DNA of 64,000 nt, from positions 17,918,001 through 17,982,000 of the forward strand of contig OZ231126.1 of the NCBI GenBank assembly GCA_965153355.1, in the 5' to 3' direction. How positions within the stretch are numbered: the stretch's first letter is position 1; each line of letters starts with the position of its first letter. This stretch comes from Flaccisagitta enflata (taxonomy: Eukaryota > Chaetognatha > Sagittoidea > Aphragmophora). Below, piece after piece: positions 1 to 13,636 of the stretch. Below the pieces are notes generated by a model that was not told where the DNA came from, did no database searches, and was given only the letters and a program-made list of their open reading frames with translations. The translations under genes and the position numbers were made by a program.

Positions 1-420
1 GGTTTATTCTTATACATGTGCGGGTTTGTGCTTAATGCATCATATGAATGTTGAACAATATTACTACTTAACAACATCTAAAATAAGGACAAGAGCCTTT
101 GGAGCTCTAACTGGTGTTCAATATTACATTACGCAAAGATCGTGTTCCCCACCTTTAGGCCTATATCCAATTCCAACTGGCAGCAAGACTGGTTTCATAT
201 TCGCGTTATCACAATCAAATAGTAATTTCTTGGAACAGCGGCTTTTTGTCATTGTTGCGCGCTGAAAAGCCGAGTGAGATCTATCAAGAGTGAGAAACTA
301 ATTCTGGATCCAACTCTAGCCTAATAATTCGTCTTATGCCTCATCGCCTCTCCAGACAGACTAGGCTCCGGGGCTTCTTTGTTGCTTATGAGGAAGCAGC
401 CACAAAGAGATGGAGTAATG
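1..420. other. Unassigned sequence
   Basis: No gene or transposon end is recognised. Bases 90-130 resemble 52248-52290 (a short repeat around GAGCCTTTGAAGCTCTCAATGG). Confidence 0.3.
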
Positions 421-561
421 TTTTTATTCGCGTGCACGCGACTGTATAACCCGCTGTGTCCGCAACATAAGTGTGTTGGTCGGTCGGTCGGTCACACATT
501 GCCTTTTTTGGCCCAAATGCTTGGTCGGCCTAATTACCCGCACGCGACTTGGGCCTCGTTC
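421..561 (+). mobile_element. HINE-like element, subfamily A, short copy
   Basis: The head is ATTCGCGTGCACGCGACT, followed by a GGTC tract and a distal GCACGCGACT at 540-549, then GGGCCTCGTTC. It is about 141 bp, with the interior shortened. Confidence 0.75.
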
Positions 562-562
562 A

Positions 563-662
563 CATAATATAATAAAATATAATATAATATAATATAATAT
601 GATATGATATAATATAATATAATATAACATGATATAATATAATATAATATAATATAATATAT
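563..662. repeat. AT-rich simple repeat (AATAT)n
   Basis: A tract of AATATAATAT units directly follows the 3' end of the A copy. The stretch 663-1440 holds nothing recognisable apart from short A/T and pyrimidine runs. Confidence 0.9.
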
Positions 663-1476
663 AGCAACCAACACAGACCCCTGAGAGTCCAAAAAATGGT
701 TGCTATTAGTTTTATTTCACGCCCTTTTGTCTTTTTGCCCCCGTATCTTACCCAACTCATATCATTGCTTCATAATGCAAAATAGCCTTAGATTAGGTCC
801 TCAACCCAGTAAAACATCAGATGAGGAACCAATTCGTATAGCAGCAGTCATTGTTATTATGAGTATGTGGACTAAGCAATGGGTACCGCGAAGCATCGAT
901 CTCTTATTTATCTCTTTATCTCTGTCTCCTTCCGTCTCCAAAGATATCTCCATCACGAATCCCATCACTTCACTTCACCACCTCTTTTCTTCCGCTTTTC
1001 TTCCCTCCAAGAGATCATTATCTCGCCATCGACAAATCTTTTTTAGTAATAAAAAAAAAGAAACGCTAAAATAACATGTGTTACTCAAAGAACCACCAAG
1101 ATTTTTTTTTTTTCATTCTTTTTTTTTTTTCGTTTTCCAGCTTTTATCGAAAATCAGGCATTGAAAGATATAAGGAAATGAAAAAAACAAGGATGATTGG
1201 GCCAACGGAGCGTCGGGTTTGAATTATAACTCTAGTTTTAACCCTGGTTTTAAATTAAGTTAATGATTAATCAAACTGACAAATAAATGAATGCGTGAAG
1301 GAATGTAAGGATGAATGTGTGAATAGTACTAAATGGTCGCAAAAGCTCTGGATGGTCCTCGGTACCCGACGTCCTTTAGTTAGTGTACGTGGGAATGAGA
1401 TGGTGAGAGGAGCAAATGACCCTTGCTTTGGAAGAATCATGGGCAATTATCGGGCGCGTAGGGTTGGGATAAAGAC

Positions 1477-1765
1477 CTTTGGGCCACAATCCTTCGATTT
1501 GGACCTCGCGGCAGAGATTTGGGCCTTAAGCCTATCAATCAGGCCTTGAGACTGAGATTTGGACCTTGTGGCTGAGATTTGGGCCTTAAGACTGGAATGT
1601 GTACCTCGATGCATATATGGGCCTCAAGGCTGAAGTTTAGGCCTTAGGTCTTGAATATGGGCCTCGAGACAGAGATTTGTGCTTAGAGGAAAAGATTGAG
1701 GCCTCAAAGAGATTTGGGCCTTGAGGCTAAGATTTTCGCCCCAGGGCTGGGATCAGATTTTCGGT
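1477..1765. repeat. Degenerate tandem repeat, GGCTGAGATTTGGGCCTT type
   Basis: Units of about 25 bp share GAGATTTGGGCCT. This is the same cargo family as 20330-20540, 45727-46205, 47987-48297 and 58600-58760, usually next to family B heads. Confidence 0.75.
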
Positions 1766-2885
1766 TCCAAGCAGGAATAGACTATTTTACATAAACAGCT
1801 GATTACATCTTTACTTCAAACTGAATGGAAGCTAAACCCCCGAAGCCAGTGCTATGAAATAAACAGTGCATGAATAAATAGAAGAGTAAGTGCCTTTTAC
1901 AAACTACACAAAAACAAATAAGCATTTCTAACAAGGCTGGTTCCACGGCAATCTCAGTTGTAGACAGTCAGCAGACAAAACACAATAGGTATATATATCA
2001 CTCTGTTGGTTTTGATCCAACCGACTGATGTTGAACAGAATGCTGTAAACAACAACTGGTTGTTGAAATTACAGCCGGCTGTTAAGTTACAAAATTGGCA
2101 AAAAAAAATTGGCAAAAATCCAACTTTCACCAAATAGAATGAGACCTGCAGATTCATAATCCTGATGAAATTCTAAGAAGTTTGATATCTCACAACAAAT
2201 ACTTCTACATGAAAATGAATAAAATTATCATTGTTTAATTTGATTATAACGCAATATTAAAAAAAATATTTTTTACAAAAAGTCTTAAGTGTGACATATC
2301 AAACTTCTCAGAATGTCATCAGGAGTATGAATCTGCAGGTCTCATTCCTTATAGGAAAAATTAGATTTTTGCCAACTCTGTAACTTAGCAGCCGGCTGTA
2401 ATTTCAACAACCAGTTGTTGTTTACAGCATTCTATTCAACATCAGTGGGTTGGATCAAAACCAACGGAGTGATATATATACTAAGGCCTTGCGTATGGCG
2501 TTTTTGTTCATACAATTGCAACTTGATTCGGGTTCGGAATACCTCAAAACCTTTCTTCGGGTTTATGACGGGTTTCTATCGGGTTTTTAAGTAAATATAG
2601 TAACAAAAAGATGTTTGGTTATTTGCCAGGGAGAAAAAAAGAGAGAAAAAAATGAGAGAAAGAAGAGAAATAAAAAGAGAGAAAAAAAAATAAAAAAAAT
2701 AAAAAAAAAGAAAGAAAAATTGAGAATAAAAAAAAAACAAACACATACAAAAATACACACAGACACAAATACACTGAGACAGCACTGAAACAGCAAAAAA
2801 TCTAAGAAAAAAGGTGAGCAAAGAAGGGGAAATGAATAAGTTTGAATAACACAATAAAAAAAGGAAATAAATGCAACTAAGGGCA

Positions 2886-3093
<208 letters not shown>

Positions 3094-3207
3094 AACATAG
3101 ACATTCACACATAATAAAAAATATCAAAAAGATGAGAAAAAAAGATATAAAAAAAAATTGATGAGTGAGATTGAAAGAATAATTTAAAATCAAAACTATC
3201 CTAGGAA

Positions 3208-3249
3208 AAGTCAAAGTCAAAGTCAAAGTCAAAGTCAAAGTCAAAGTCG
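3208..3249. repeat. (AAAGTC)n tandem repeat
   Basis: Seven hexamer copies lie within the nested element. Confidence 0.95.
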
Positions 3250-3368
3250 GGTCTGAAAGCAAAACCGAATTTCGGGTTTGGCCTAAAAACCGAGCCTCGG
3301 CCTTCTCACGGCCAAACCCGCAAGGCCTTAATATATACCTATTGTGTTTTGTCCGCTGACTGTAGATG

Positions 3369-4010
3369 GATGAGTAGGAGCTGGTAATCTCACAAAATGA
3401 CTTTGACTTTGTATTTGCATGATTAACTGACCACGAGACGGACTGATGGACGGTTTTTTGAAGTGATGCGAGCATTCATCTCAAAACGGGGGAAGGAGAT
3501 AAAAAGAATTCGGATTGAAAAAAGATCGAAATATATTGATGTAAGGCTGTCCATTTTTTTCTGATCCTTTTTCAATCTCTCTCTTTGAATGATTTTTATT
3601 TCCAAACATTGGATATTCTTTGAGGGAGGTTGAAAAAATTGAAGCAAAATTGATTCTGCGAGTTTACCAAAAAAAAAAAAAAGATCAATGCATCAAAATG
3701 GGGACAAAATTACGTCAATAAAACTCGAGAAAAACGAGAAAAAGAAATATAGAAAAGGGATAAAAACAAAATAAGCGACGAGTTGATTTGATTAAAATGA
3801 TTAGTATGGGCGACCTCACCAAGAGAATAACTGATTGGCTGACCAACAGACCGACTTATTGGTGATTATGCACAGCGCTCCAGATCCCACCACCACAAAG
3901 AATGAGTAACTTTCACCCTCATATCATTTCCTTATTACCACCCATTTACCTACCAGGCCTGAGCGATTGTATATGGTATTGTATTTTCTGTCTGGGAAAA
4001 ATCCTTTCCG
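3369..4010. other. Unassigned sequence
   Basis: A/T-rich sequence with no recognised exon, RNA gene or element end. Confidence 0.3.
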
Positions 4011-4122
4011 TTTTTAGTCGCGTACTACGCGACTCTGAAAGCCACTTTTTGGTTGGTCCGTCGGTCGGTCCGTTGGTCGGTCCGTTGGTTGGTCCGTCGG
4101 TCGGTCGGTCCGTCAGTCAGTA
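4011..4122 (+). mobile_element. HINE-like element, subfamily A head
   Basis: TTTTTAGTCGCGTACTACGCG palindrome and a GGTC/CGTC/GGTT tract. The usual distal arm was not found within the next 500 bp. Confidence 0.7.
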
Positions 4123-4650
4123 ACAAAGTCGTAAATTAACGCAATTTTTAATGTCTTTTTGTAGGGAAGTATGACAAAAAAAATTTTTCTCCAAAACCCC
4201 AATCATTGGTATCAATCGATGCAGAATATCAAGGGCTTTCGATTGATACCCCATAATGCATATCTAAACTATTTTTCTAACATACTTCGCAATATATTGC
4301 CTTCGGCGCCGTTCTCACGAGTCTGTCACTTGTTTGGACATAACTCCTAACCAAATGAAATCCGTCTGGCGATGAAAATTTGACTTGGAACATGCAGGGT
4401 ATCCGTCCAGAATGAACTTGTCACATCATAAACCTAATGCTTTACCACAAAGACTCATTTAAGCTGTATATCACCACAATAGTGAAAGGGATGACGATCC
4501 GATAATCATTCTCAAAACTGCAAAGTGATTGTGATTTTCAAAACAATGTGGCAATATGGCAACGTCAAGGGGTGTGAGAAGGGGCAAGCGGTGGGGTGTT
4601 GTCTTATCAGCAGCTCTCTTTCTCTCTGTCTCTCTCTGTCTGTGTGCCAA

Positions 4651-4762
<112 letters not shown>

Positions 4763-4786
4763 CCTCCCTCTGAAATCAATGGAACA

Positions 4787-5000
4787 AGTGATGCGGGGTC
4801 ACAATATTGTTGCGGATGGGTGGGCAGGGGCATCCAACCCCCATCCACACCCCATGCCCCCCCTCACCAACAGACATAAAAAACCCACCTAAAATGCTCG
4901 TTTTTCCACTTTTCGACTCCTGCGCTATGGACAGATGGACGGACTGACAGACCAATGGACAGACAAAGCCTGTTATAGAGTTGCGTGTCTGCAACTGAAA
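4787..5000 (-). mobile_element. HINE-like element, subfamily C
   Basis: Read on minus: head AGTTGCAGACACGCAACT, tetranucleotide tract, CCTGCCCACCC, distal ATCCGCAACA, then a hairpin GTGACC...GGTCAC-like terminus near 4789. Confidence 0.75.
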
Positions 5001-5321
5001 CGGATGGACGACTGACAGACAGACGTGCACAGTCATTATAGAGTCCAAGAAAAAAAAAACTGAACAAAAGATGTAAAGCAATTGTCTATTCAAACAATTT
5101 TGTAAAAAAAAGTTGCGCCATTGCATTGAATGTAAAAGAAAGGCACAAATTGTAAATAAATTTTTAAGATCATCCAGTGAGTAAAATTCATGGAATCTCC
5201 ATTTGACAAAAGACGATAAGACTGAAAGACAAAACGACCAAGAGACAAAATGTAAATTGACTTAAAATAACTTTAAATGACTTAAAATGACTAAAAATGA
5301 CGTCAAACATCAGAAAAAGTT

Positions 5322-5385
5322 AGGCATCACGGACCGATGGACCGACGGACAGAGTGGGTCATAGTCGCGTGCACACAACTAAAAA
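5322..5385 (-). mobile_element. HINE-like subfamily A head remnant
   Basis: Minus-strand TTTTTAGTTGTGTGCACGCG palindrome (CpG-decayed) and tetranucleotide tract only. Confidence 0.6.
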
Positions 5386-5390
5386 GGCTA

Positions 5391-5512
5391 ACCAAGCATT
5401 TTGGCAGGAGCAGTAATGCGAAAAACGCCCATAAACACAAAAAAAGCAGTGTTACCGACCAACCAACGGATGGACCAACCGGGTTATAGGGTCGTGTACA
5501 CGCGACTAAAAA
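5391..5512 (-). mobile_element. HINE-like element, subfamily A, 5' part
   Basis: Minus-strand head AGTCGCGTGTACACGAC, GTCN tract and GCTCCTGCC block. The 3' terminus is missing. Confidence 0.65.
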
Positions 5513-5609
5513 TCTAAAATCGGATAGTGAAAATTTACGAACAACGTACTGTTAATTTGCGTTTTAGGCGCAAGTTCCATGATGCTATTTTGGTTAGCAA
5601 CTTAGCACT

Positions 5610-5778
5610 TTTTAGTTGCCGACACGCAACTTTATAAGAGGCTTTGTCCGTCCGTCGGTCCGACCGTTGGTCCGTCCGTTGGTCTGTCCGTGGACACGAG
5701 TCAAAAAGTGGAAAAACGCGCATTTCCGCCCCTGCCCACCCGTCCGCAACTGGTATTGGCCGTGTATCTGGCCTTGTT
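5610..5778 (+). mobile_element. HINE-like element, subfamily C, complete short copy
   Basis: Head AGTTGCCGACACGCAACT; tract of CGTCCGTTGGTC units; CCCCTGCCCACCC; distal GTCCGCAACT at about 5739-5748; terminus GGCCGTGTATCTGGCCTTGTT with a 4-bp GGCC stem. Confidence 0.85.
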
Positions 5779-6100
5779 AAGAGATGCTTTGTCTTTTTAT
5801 TGAAACTGCGTTGCCTCGTAGAAATAGAAAAAAGAATGAAACCAGATTTAGAATCAGCATGGTCGAAACTATATGTTCTTTTATGTACAGCGGCGTACAG
5901 GCCTAATTACAAGCGTAAAAGCATCTTATTTCACAGCAAGTCTTATTTATGTAAACGTCAGTTATTTTCACTTACTAAAAAATGACTCTCTGACTCAAGG
6001 GGCCCTTTCTATGTAATACCAGACAAGCAAAATGATTGATTTATCATTCTTAAATCATATTTTCATATTCACTTTTCTGGTTTAAAAAAAACAGTCGTTC

Positions 6101-6299
6101 TTTTTAGTTGCGTGCATGCAACTCTACAACTCGCTTTGTCCATCCGACCGTCGGTCGGTTGGTCGTTCGGTCACATTTTACTTTTTTTATGATTTTTTTT
6201 CTTCAACCTCACTGCTCCTGCCCAAATGGTCTATTGACCTCAAATACAGCCCCTGCCCACCCGCACGCGACTTTGCTAGCCGTGTATCCGGCCTTGTTT
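6101..6299 (+). mobile_element. HINE-like element, subfamily A, complete short copy
   Basis: TTTTTAGTTGCGTGCATGCA head, GTCN tract, ACTGCTCCTGCCCAAATGG, CCCCTGCCCACCC, distal GCACGCGACT and terminus GCCGTGTATCCGGCCTTGTTT. It is 199 bp. Confidence 0.88.
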
Positions 6300-6346
6300 C
6301 TCTACTTATCACTCCACAAACTAAACTGCCGTGCAGAAGTTCCTAG

Positions 6347-6938
6347 TAACGGTGGCAAAAAAAAAACGGAACAAATTGTTTTGATGATTTTTGCTAAAGT
6401 GATGACTGTAACCATAGAAAATCCATGACCATTTGAAAGCTCTGCAAAAGATCTTTCATATGCGACGTTGCTGGTCATTCTAGCTTTTTCCGTTTAGAAA
6501 TGGTGTAAGAATGAATGAAAACATTGCCATATTCAATTTGCGGTCAGATTGAATAAAAAATAGTGATTCACTTTAACAAGCTCTAACTTTTAAACGGTTT
6601 GAGATACAGATCTGGGATTGGTCTAGAATAAAAGAAAATTAAAAAATCTATAAATTACACTAAGAAAAAAGTTCAAATTATTAATTTTTAATCATTTTTT
6701 AATAAAACAACAGAGAGGAACAACCTCTACGACTTCAACTTTTACATTCATGACCACCTCTTCTTTATTACTGTCTCATTACTTAACGAATAAAGACAGA
6801 ACAGCCAGCATGGTCTCATTTTGAAGATCTTTCGCAGAGCTTTCAAACGGTCATGGATTTTGCTATGTTTTTCTCATTGGATGCTTTTAAATCTTTAAAA
6901 AACATTTTGTTCCGTTTTTTTTTTGCTACCGTTAAGCT
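6347..6938. mobile_element. Foldback/MITE with GTAACGGTGGC termini
   Basis: The termini AGTAACGGTGGCAAAAAAAA and its complement near 6935 extend into longer imperfect arms (ATCCATGACCATTTGAAAGC). Its core resembles 35765-36010. Confidence 0.75.
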
Positions 6939-7383
6939 AGTGTTTTTTTAAGTCTTTACAAAGGAGACTGCGTCTTCCAATGACTATAGCGTTACTCAGG
7001 ATGAATTTAGATAAAATCTGAAAGCAGATTTGAAATCAGCGTTGTCGAAACATTAAGTTATGTGACGAACAGCAGCGAACAGGCCTTTTTGCAAGCATGA
7101 AAGCATTTTTCATCGCATATATCTTTACTTAATGAAAATTGAGATTTTTTTCATCGAAAAAAAGAGACATACCTAGTCTTATGACTGTTCCAACGTGATA
7201 CCAGTTGCAAAAAAGTATCAAATATTCATTTTTCTTAATATTATTATACTCATTTGGCCTGTTAAAAAAATCAGTCAACTTTTTTCCTCCTTGGTTCATC
7301 CCACAAACTGAACTTCATAAGTTCCTACTTTTTGAAAGAAAAAAAATGTTTGTCTGTCTGTCTGCCTGAATTTTTTTGAAAGT

Positions 7384-7419
7384 GCCGACGCACGCGACTT
7401 AGGTCTAATGACCTTGTTT
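7384..7419 (+). mobile_element. HINE-like 3' end remnant
   Basis: GACGCACGCGACTTAGG and ATGACCTTGTTTTTT resemble a distal arm plus terminus; a TCTG tract at 7349-7367 may be its tetranucleotide part. The stretch 6939-7340 holds nothing recognised. Confidence 0.45.
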
Positions 7420-7680
7420 TTTATCATTGTGGGATTGATGGCAGGAGACTAGATTTGGTTGATGAAGTAGAAACAGGAGCTTTAGGTGGTGGTGGATTGG
7501 ATGTGATGGCATTTTATAGCTCAAAGTCAGCGTTTTCTTCAATACATCAACTGGATTTAGAACCGTTCTTGATTTATGCAATTTGATTTGAAAAAAACAA
7601 GGCCAACACCTATAAGTCGCGTGCAGGACAATAATAACTGAACTGACCTGTCTCCTTATTGTATCTTTTTAATGAAAATC

Positions 7681-8222
7681 AGACTTAAACGCAACCCAAA
7701 ACAGACCCAAACCAGACTCAAACCAGACTCAAACCAGACTCAAACCAGACTCAAACCAGAATTAAACCAGACCGAAACCAGACATAAACCAGACATAAAC
7801 CAGACATAAACCAGATTTAAGCCAGACTCAAACTAGACTCAAACCAGACTCAAACCCTACTCAAACCAGACTCAAACCAGGATCAAACCAGACTCAAACC
7901 AGACTTAAACCAGACCAAAACCAGACCAAAACCAGGCTCAAACCAGGCTCAAACCAGGCTCAAACCAGAATCAAACCAGACTCAAACCAGACTCAAACCA
8001 GACTCAAACCAGAATTAAACCAGACCAAAACCAGACCTAAATCAGTCCTAAATCAAACATAAACCAGACAAAAAACAGACATAGACCAGACCTAAACCAG
8101 ACCTAACCCAGACCTAAACCAGACATAAATCAGACATGAACCAGTCTTAAACCAGACTTAAACCAGACGTAAACCAGACTTTAACCAGACTTAAACCATA
8201 CTTAAACCAGACTTAAACAAAC
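7681..8222. repeat. 11-bp satellite AAACCAGACTC inside giant A
   Basis: About 48 units of AAACCAGACTC and variants (ACTT, ATAA, CAAA). The complement occurs in the same place in the other two giants. Confidence 0.93.
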
Positions 8223-8310
8223 TTAAACCAGACTTAAACCATTAGATTTAAACTAGCAGACTTAAACCAGCAGACTTAAACCACCAGATTTAAACCAGCA
8301 GACTAAAATG
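8223..8310. repeat. 13-bp satellite AGCAGACTTAAACC inside giant A
   Basis: A few units of TTAAACCAGCAGAC. This block is longer in the other two giants. Confidence 0.85.
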
Positions 8311-11090
8311 ACCAAAATGACCAAAAATGATCGAAAATGATCGAAAATGACAAAAATGACCAAAAATGACCAAAAATGACCAAAAATGACCAAAATGACC
8401 AAAATGACCAAAAATGACCAAAAATGACCAAAAATGACCAAAAATGACCAAAAATGACCAAAAATGACCAAAAATGACCAAAAATGACCAAAAATGACCA
8501 AAAATGACCAAAAATGACCAAATTGACCAAAAATGAAAAAAATGAAAAAAATGAAAAAATGACAAAAATGACCAAAAATGACCAAAAAATGATTAAAAAT
8601 GATTAAAAATGATTAAAAATGACCAAAAATCACCAAAAATGACCAAAAATGACCAAAAATGATCAAAAATGATCAAAAACGACGAAAAATGACCCAAAAT
8701 GACCCAAAATGACCAAAAATGACCCAAAATGACCCAAAATGACCAAAAATGACCAAAAATGACCAAAAATGACCAAAAATGACCAAAAATGACTAAAGAT
8801 GACCAAAGATGACCAAAGATGACCCAAAATGACCAAAAATGACCAAAAATGACCCAAAATGACCCATAAAACCAAAAATGACCAAAAAATTACCAAAATG
8901 ACCAAAAATGACCAAAATGACCAAAATGACCAAAAATGACCAAAATGATCAAAAATGACCAAAAATGACCAAAATGATCAAAAATGACCAAAAATGACCA
9001 AAAATGACCAAAATGACCAAAATGACTAAAAATGACTAAAAATGACCAAAAATGATCAAAAATGACCAAAACGACCAAAAATGACCTAAAATGACCAAAG
9101 ATGACCAAAGATGACCAAAAATGACCCAAAATGACCCAAAATGATCAAAAATGACCCAAAATGACCCATTAAACCAAAAATGACCAAAAATGACCAAAAA
9201 GTTACCCAAATGACCAAAAATGACCCAAAATGACCCATAAAACCAAAAATGACCAAAACGTTACCAAAATGACCAAAAATGACCCAAAATGACCCAAAAT
9301 GACCAAAAATGACCCAAAATGACAAAAAAAACAAACAAAAATGAGCAAAAAGACCAAAATGACCAAAAATGACCAAAAATGACCAAAATGACCAAAATGA
9401 CCAAAAATGACCAAAAATGACCAAAATGATCAAAAATGACCAAAATGACAAAAATGACAAAAATGACAAAAATGACGAAAATGACCAAAAATGACCAAAA
9501 TGACCTAAAATGACAAAAATGACAAAAACGACCAAAAATGACTAAAAATGACCAAAATGACAAAAATGACAAAAAATGACTAAAATGACCATAAATAAAA
9601 TGATCAAAATGACCAAAATGGCCAAAAATGATCAAAATGACTAAAAAAGACCAAAAAAGACCAAAAATGACCAAATATGACCAATATGACCAAAATAACC
9701 AAAAATGAAAAAAATGACCAAAATTGATCAAAAATGATCAAAAATGATCAAAAACGACCAAAAATGACGCAAAATGACCAAAAAATGACCAAAAAATGAC
9801 CAAAAATGACCAAAAATGACCAAAAATGACCAAAAATGACCAAAAATGACCAAAATGACCAAAATGACCAAAATGACCAAAATGACCAAAATGACCAAAA
9901 ATGACCAAAAATGACCAAAAATGACCAAAATGACCAAAATGACCAAAAATGACCAAAAATGACCAAAAATGACCAAAAATGACCAAAAATGACCAAAAAT
10001 GACCAAAAATGACAAAAAATGACCAAAAATGACCAAAAATGACCAAAAATGACCAAAAATGACCCAAAATGACCAAAAATGACCAAAAATTACCCAAAAT
10101 GACCCATAAAATCAAAAGTGACCAAAAAATTACCAAAATGACCAAAAATGACCAAAAATGACCAAAATGACCAAGATGACCAAAAATGACCAAAATGATC
10201 AAAAATGACCAAAAATGACCAAAATGATCAAAAATGATCAAAAATGACCAAAAATGACCAAAATGACCAAAAATGACCAAAAATGACCAAAAATGACCAA
10301 AGATGACCAAAGATGACCAAAGATGACCAAAAATGACCCAAAATGACCCAAAATGACCCAAAATGATCAAAAATGATCAAAAATGACCCAAAATGACCCA
10401 TAAAACCAAAAATGACCAAAAAGTTACCAAAATGACCAAAAATGACCCAAAATGACCCTTAAAACCAAAAATGACCAAAAATGACCAAAAAGTTACCAAA
10501 ATGACCAAAAATGACCCAAAATGATCCAAAATGACCAAAAATGACCCAAAATGACCAAAAAAAAAAAAAAAAAAAAAATGAGCAAAAAGACCAAAATGAC
10601 CAAAAATGACCAAAAATGACCAAAATGACCAAAATGACCAAAATGACCAAAATGACCAAAATGACCAAAAATGACCAAAATGAGCAAAATGACAAAAATG
10701 ACCAAAAATGACCAAAAATGACCAAAAATGACCAAAATGACCAAAAATGACAAAAATGACAATAATGACCATAAATGACAAAAAATGACCAAAATGACAA
10801 AAATGACCAAAAATGACTAAAATGACCATAAATAAAATGATCAAAATGACCAAAATGACCAAAAATGATCAAAATGACTAAAAAAGACCAAAAATGACCA
10901 AAAATGACCAGATATGACCAATATGACCAAAATGACCAAAAATGACCAAAAATGACCAAAAATGACCAAAAATGACCAAAAATGACCAAAAATGACCAAA
11001 AATGACCAAAAATGACCAAAATGACCAAAATGACCAAAATGACCAAAAATGACCAAAAATGACCAAAAATGACCAAAAATGACTAAAAGC
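8311..11090. repeat. TGACCAAAA(A) satellite, 2.8 kb
   Basis: About 280-300 units alternate between 9 bp (TGACCAAAA) and 10 bp (TGACCAAAAA), with TGACCC, TGATC and TGACA variants and larger segmental duplications (e.g. an AAATAAAATGATC block near 9595 and 10831). On the minus strand they translate to SFLVIFGHFW-type repeats, not real proteins. Confidence 0.97.
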
Positions 11091-11256
11091 AACCAATAAT
11101 TCCCAAAAACAACAAAAAAAATGACTCAAAATAACTCCAGACGACCCAAAAAGACGCAAAAAAGCAAAGTGTTACGGACCGACCGACAGACCGACAGACC
11201 GACCGACCGACCGACCGACAGAGCGGGTTGTAGAGTCGCGTGCACGCGACTAAAAA

Positions 11257-11520
11257 TCATTGAAATTCTTGAATAACATCGAATTTCTCAAATGGGCTTT
11301 GGGATATTGATTTTTAAGGCGTCTTGTTCACGAGTGACTTTGGTATGCCAACCAGTCTCCAAATGTAGCATGTTGCACTCAAGCCCCTCATGGCTATGAA
11401 CATTTTCTATCCATTAGGTTACAAAAGTATTTATACTTATCAGGTAAACGTATGTTCAAACTCCCCATTGACCCTGAAATCGGGTTGGAAATTTGAGCCC
11501 TACAACTCGCAAAAGTGAGA
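11257..11520. other. Unassigned sequence
   Basis: No feature recognised between the giant element and the next foldback. Confidence 0.3.
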
Positions 11521-12182
11521 CATACACTCTTTTTTTTTTATAAGCACGCACTTTTTTTGGCTGAAGCTGAGCGTGCTTAGCAAAATCTCATTTTCAAGGC
11601 TGAAATGTGCTTAAAAGTGTGCTTATCATTTATCGGTTAGTAATTATCCTATTTGGTATAATGTAGAATTGAGTATAGTATAGAATACAGTAATGAATGT
11701 ATTTTGCATATAATAATATACAGTATCTTTTGCTGACGTAGTTCTACTTTTATATAAACCATGGGATGAGATCAGTATCTTGATTTGATATAAATTTTTT
11801 TAGATTTTAGTGTTATTTAGAATCATGATATATTATTGTTTTTTAGTGGTTCTTGTTACAGCAATAAATCAACAATAGTATTTAAGCAATAATGTTCTTA
11901 AATGTTATTAGAAATCCAATTATTTTTATTAGTATCAAATCCTGAATTTATTAACAGATTGATATTAAAGATAATTTCAATTTCTATCAAAGTTTCTATT
12001 GGTTTTTGTGAAATTCCAACTAAAAATGTTTAAAAATTAGCATATTTTTGAAATTTCATCAAAATTTTTTTTCGAATTGAAAATCTCAGCCTGGAGTGTG
12101 CTTAGCAATGTGCTTAAATTTTCCCAATATCTGAGGCTGGGCGTGCTTATAAACGAGGTGCTTATAAAAAAAAAAAGTGTAT
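11521..12182. mobile_element. Foldback element with CACTCTTTTTTTTATAAGCAC ends
   Basis: The left end ACACTCTTTTTTTTTATAAG and the right end TTATAAAAAAAAAAAGTGTA are complementary; subterminal GCTGAGCGTGCTTAGCAA recurs inverted near 12080-12140. It is related to 13637-14068. Confidence 0.78.
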
Positions 12183-12470
12183 TTCTAAGCGCAAAAAGCC
12201 GACTTAAGAAGGAGAAGAAGCATGAAGGGAAAGAGGGATAGGAACAACTAAGAAGGGCCACCTGGAGAAAGGAGGGAAGAAGTGAAGCTTTTTAAAGCCT
12301 AGAGAGTAGAGAAGAGAAGAAGAAGAAATTTAAGTGCGCCTTGTTTAATGTTTATTCATAATCCTTGGAAGGACCTGAAAAGGCGAAAAGGTTTCAGGCA
12401 AAATTAGATTCGAGGCTCAAGAAGATTTTCCTCATGTTTGATATATACACACGAACAACGATGCTTTTCC
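12183..12470. other. Purine-rich unassigned sequence
   Basis: AGAAGAAG-rich tract with no recognised gene. Confidence 0.3.
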
Positions 12471-13010
<540 letters not shown>

Positions 13011-13171
13011 CAGTTAAGGTACAGTGAGGGATATTGTTCCACTTGTCAGTTGTCAGAAAGATAACCATGAAACGTTTACAGCACGTGAAAGTTCATGCCC
13101 TATAACTACAAATTGTTGGTGGGTGTGCCTTGATAGCGGGCGCTCTCTAGTGCGACTGTTATCAATTTGTA

Positions 13172-13246
13172 TCCTATCCGTTCATCTGGATCAATGGACG
13201 GATCGACTGACGAAGACACTTGTAGAGTCGCGTGTCAGGCTACTAA
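13172..13246 (-). mobile_element. HINE-like head remnant
   Basis: Minus-strand AGTAGCCTGACACGCGACTC and a short GTCN-type tract; the rest is gone. Confidence 0.5.
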
Positions 13247-13636
13247 GAACATTACTAACAAATGTTTGACGGGTTAACCAATTGACTGACGCGACGTGCC
13301 CAATTAGTCATTGACACTTGGACTCGTCTTCTCGGCATTATTCTGTACTCACCCTTTTGCGACGAATAAGACGCGAATTAAATGCGACGAAGTTGACAAA
13401 GAGCGAAGACCTTTATCGCGGTTGTTCCTACATTGCGCGTGAAGGAGGATTGGTGTTTGGTTCTTCCGAAAAAAATGATAAGTTGTGAATATTTGTTCAC
13501 TAAGTGAGCATGAAGGGAGAAAGGCGCTTATTCAATTCCGAAACAAACAATTAGTGAATTTTTGTTCATTTAATGAACATAAAAGGGGGAAGGGTGCTCA
13601 TTTTATTCCAAAACAAACAAATTGTGAATTTTTGTT

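Larger units (their letters stand above)
7594..11256 (-). mobile_element. Giant HINE-like subfamily A element (3.66 kb)
   Basis: Read on minus: TTTTTAGTCGCGTGCACGCG head at 11256, GTCN tract (11220-11166), about 75 bp unique (11165-11091), a 9/10-bp array, a 13-bp array, an 11-bp array, about 90 bp unique, distal GCACGCGACT and terminus GTGTTGGCCTTGTTT at 7594. Block order is identical in the giants at 32526 and 50123. It encodes no protein. Confidence 0.88.

Noticed and set aside
1361-1440. Start of a coding exon near GGTACCCGACGTCC
   Set aside because: It matches a dispersed repeat also seen at 35351-35415, so it is treated as repeat.
7681-11090. CRISPR-like or other spaced repeat array
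   Set aside because: Units are contiguous 9-11 bp satellites without unique spacers, in a eukaryotic context.
8262-11159. Many 80-210 residue frames with SFLVIFGHFW repeats (also 32717-33206 and 50236-51081)
   Set aside because: They are translations of the TGACCAAAA(A) satellite; mixed 9- and 10-bp units keep several frames open on one strand by composition.
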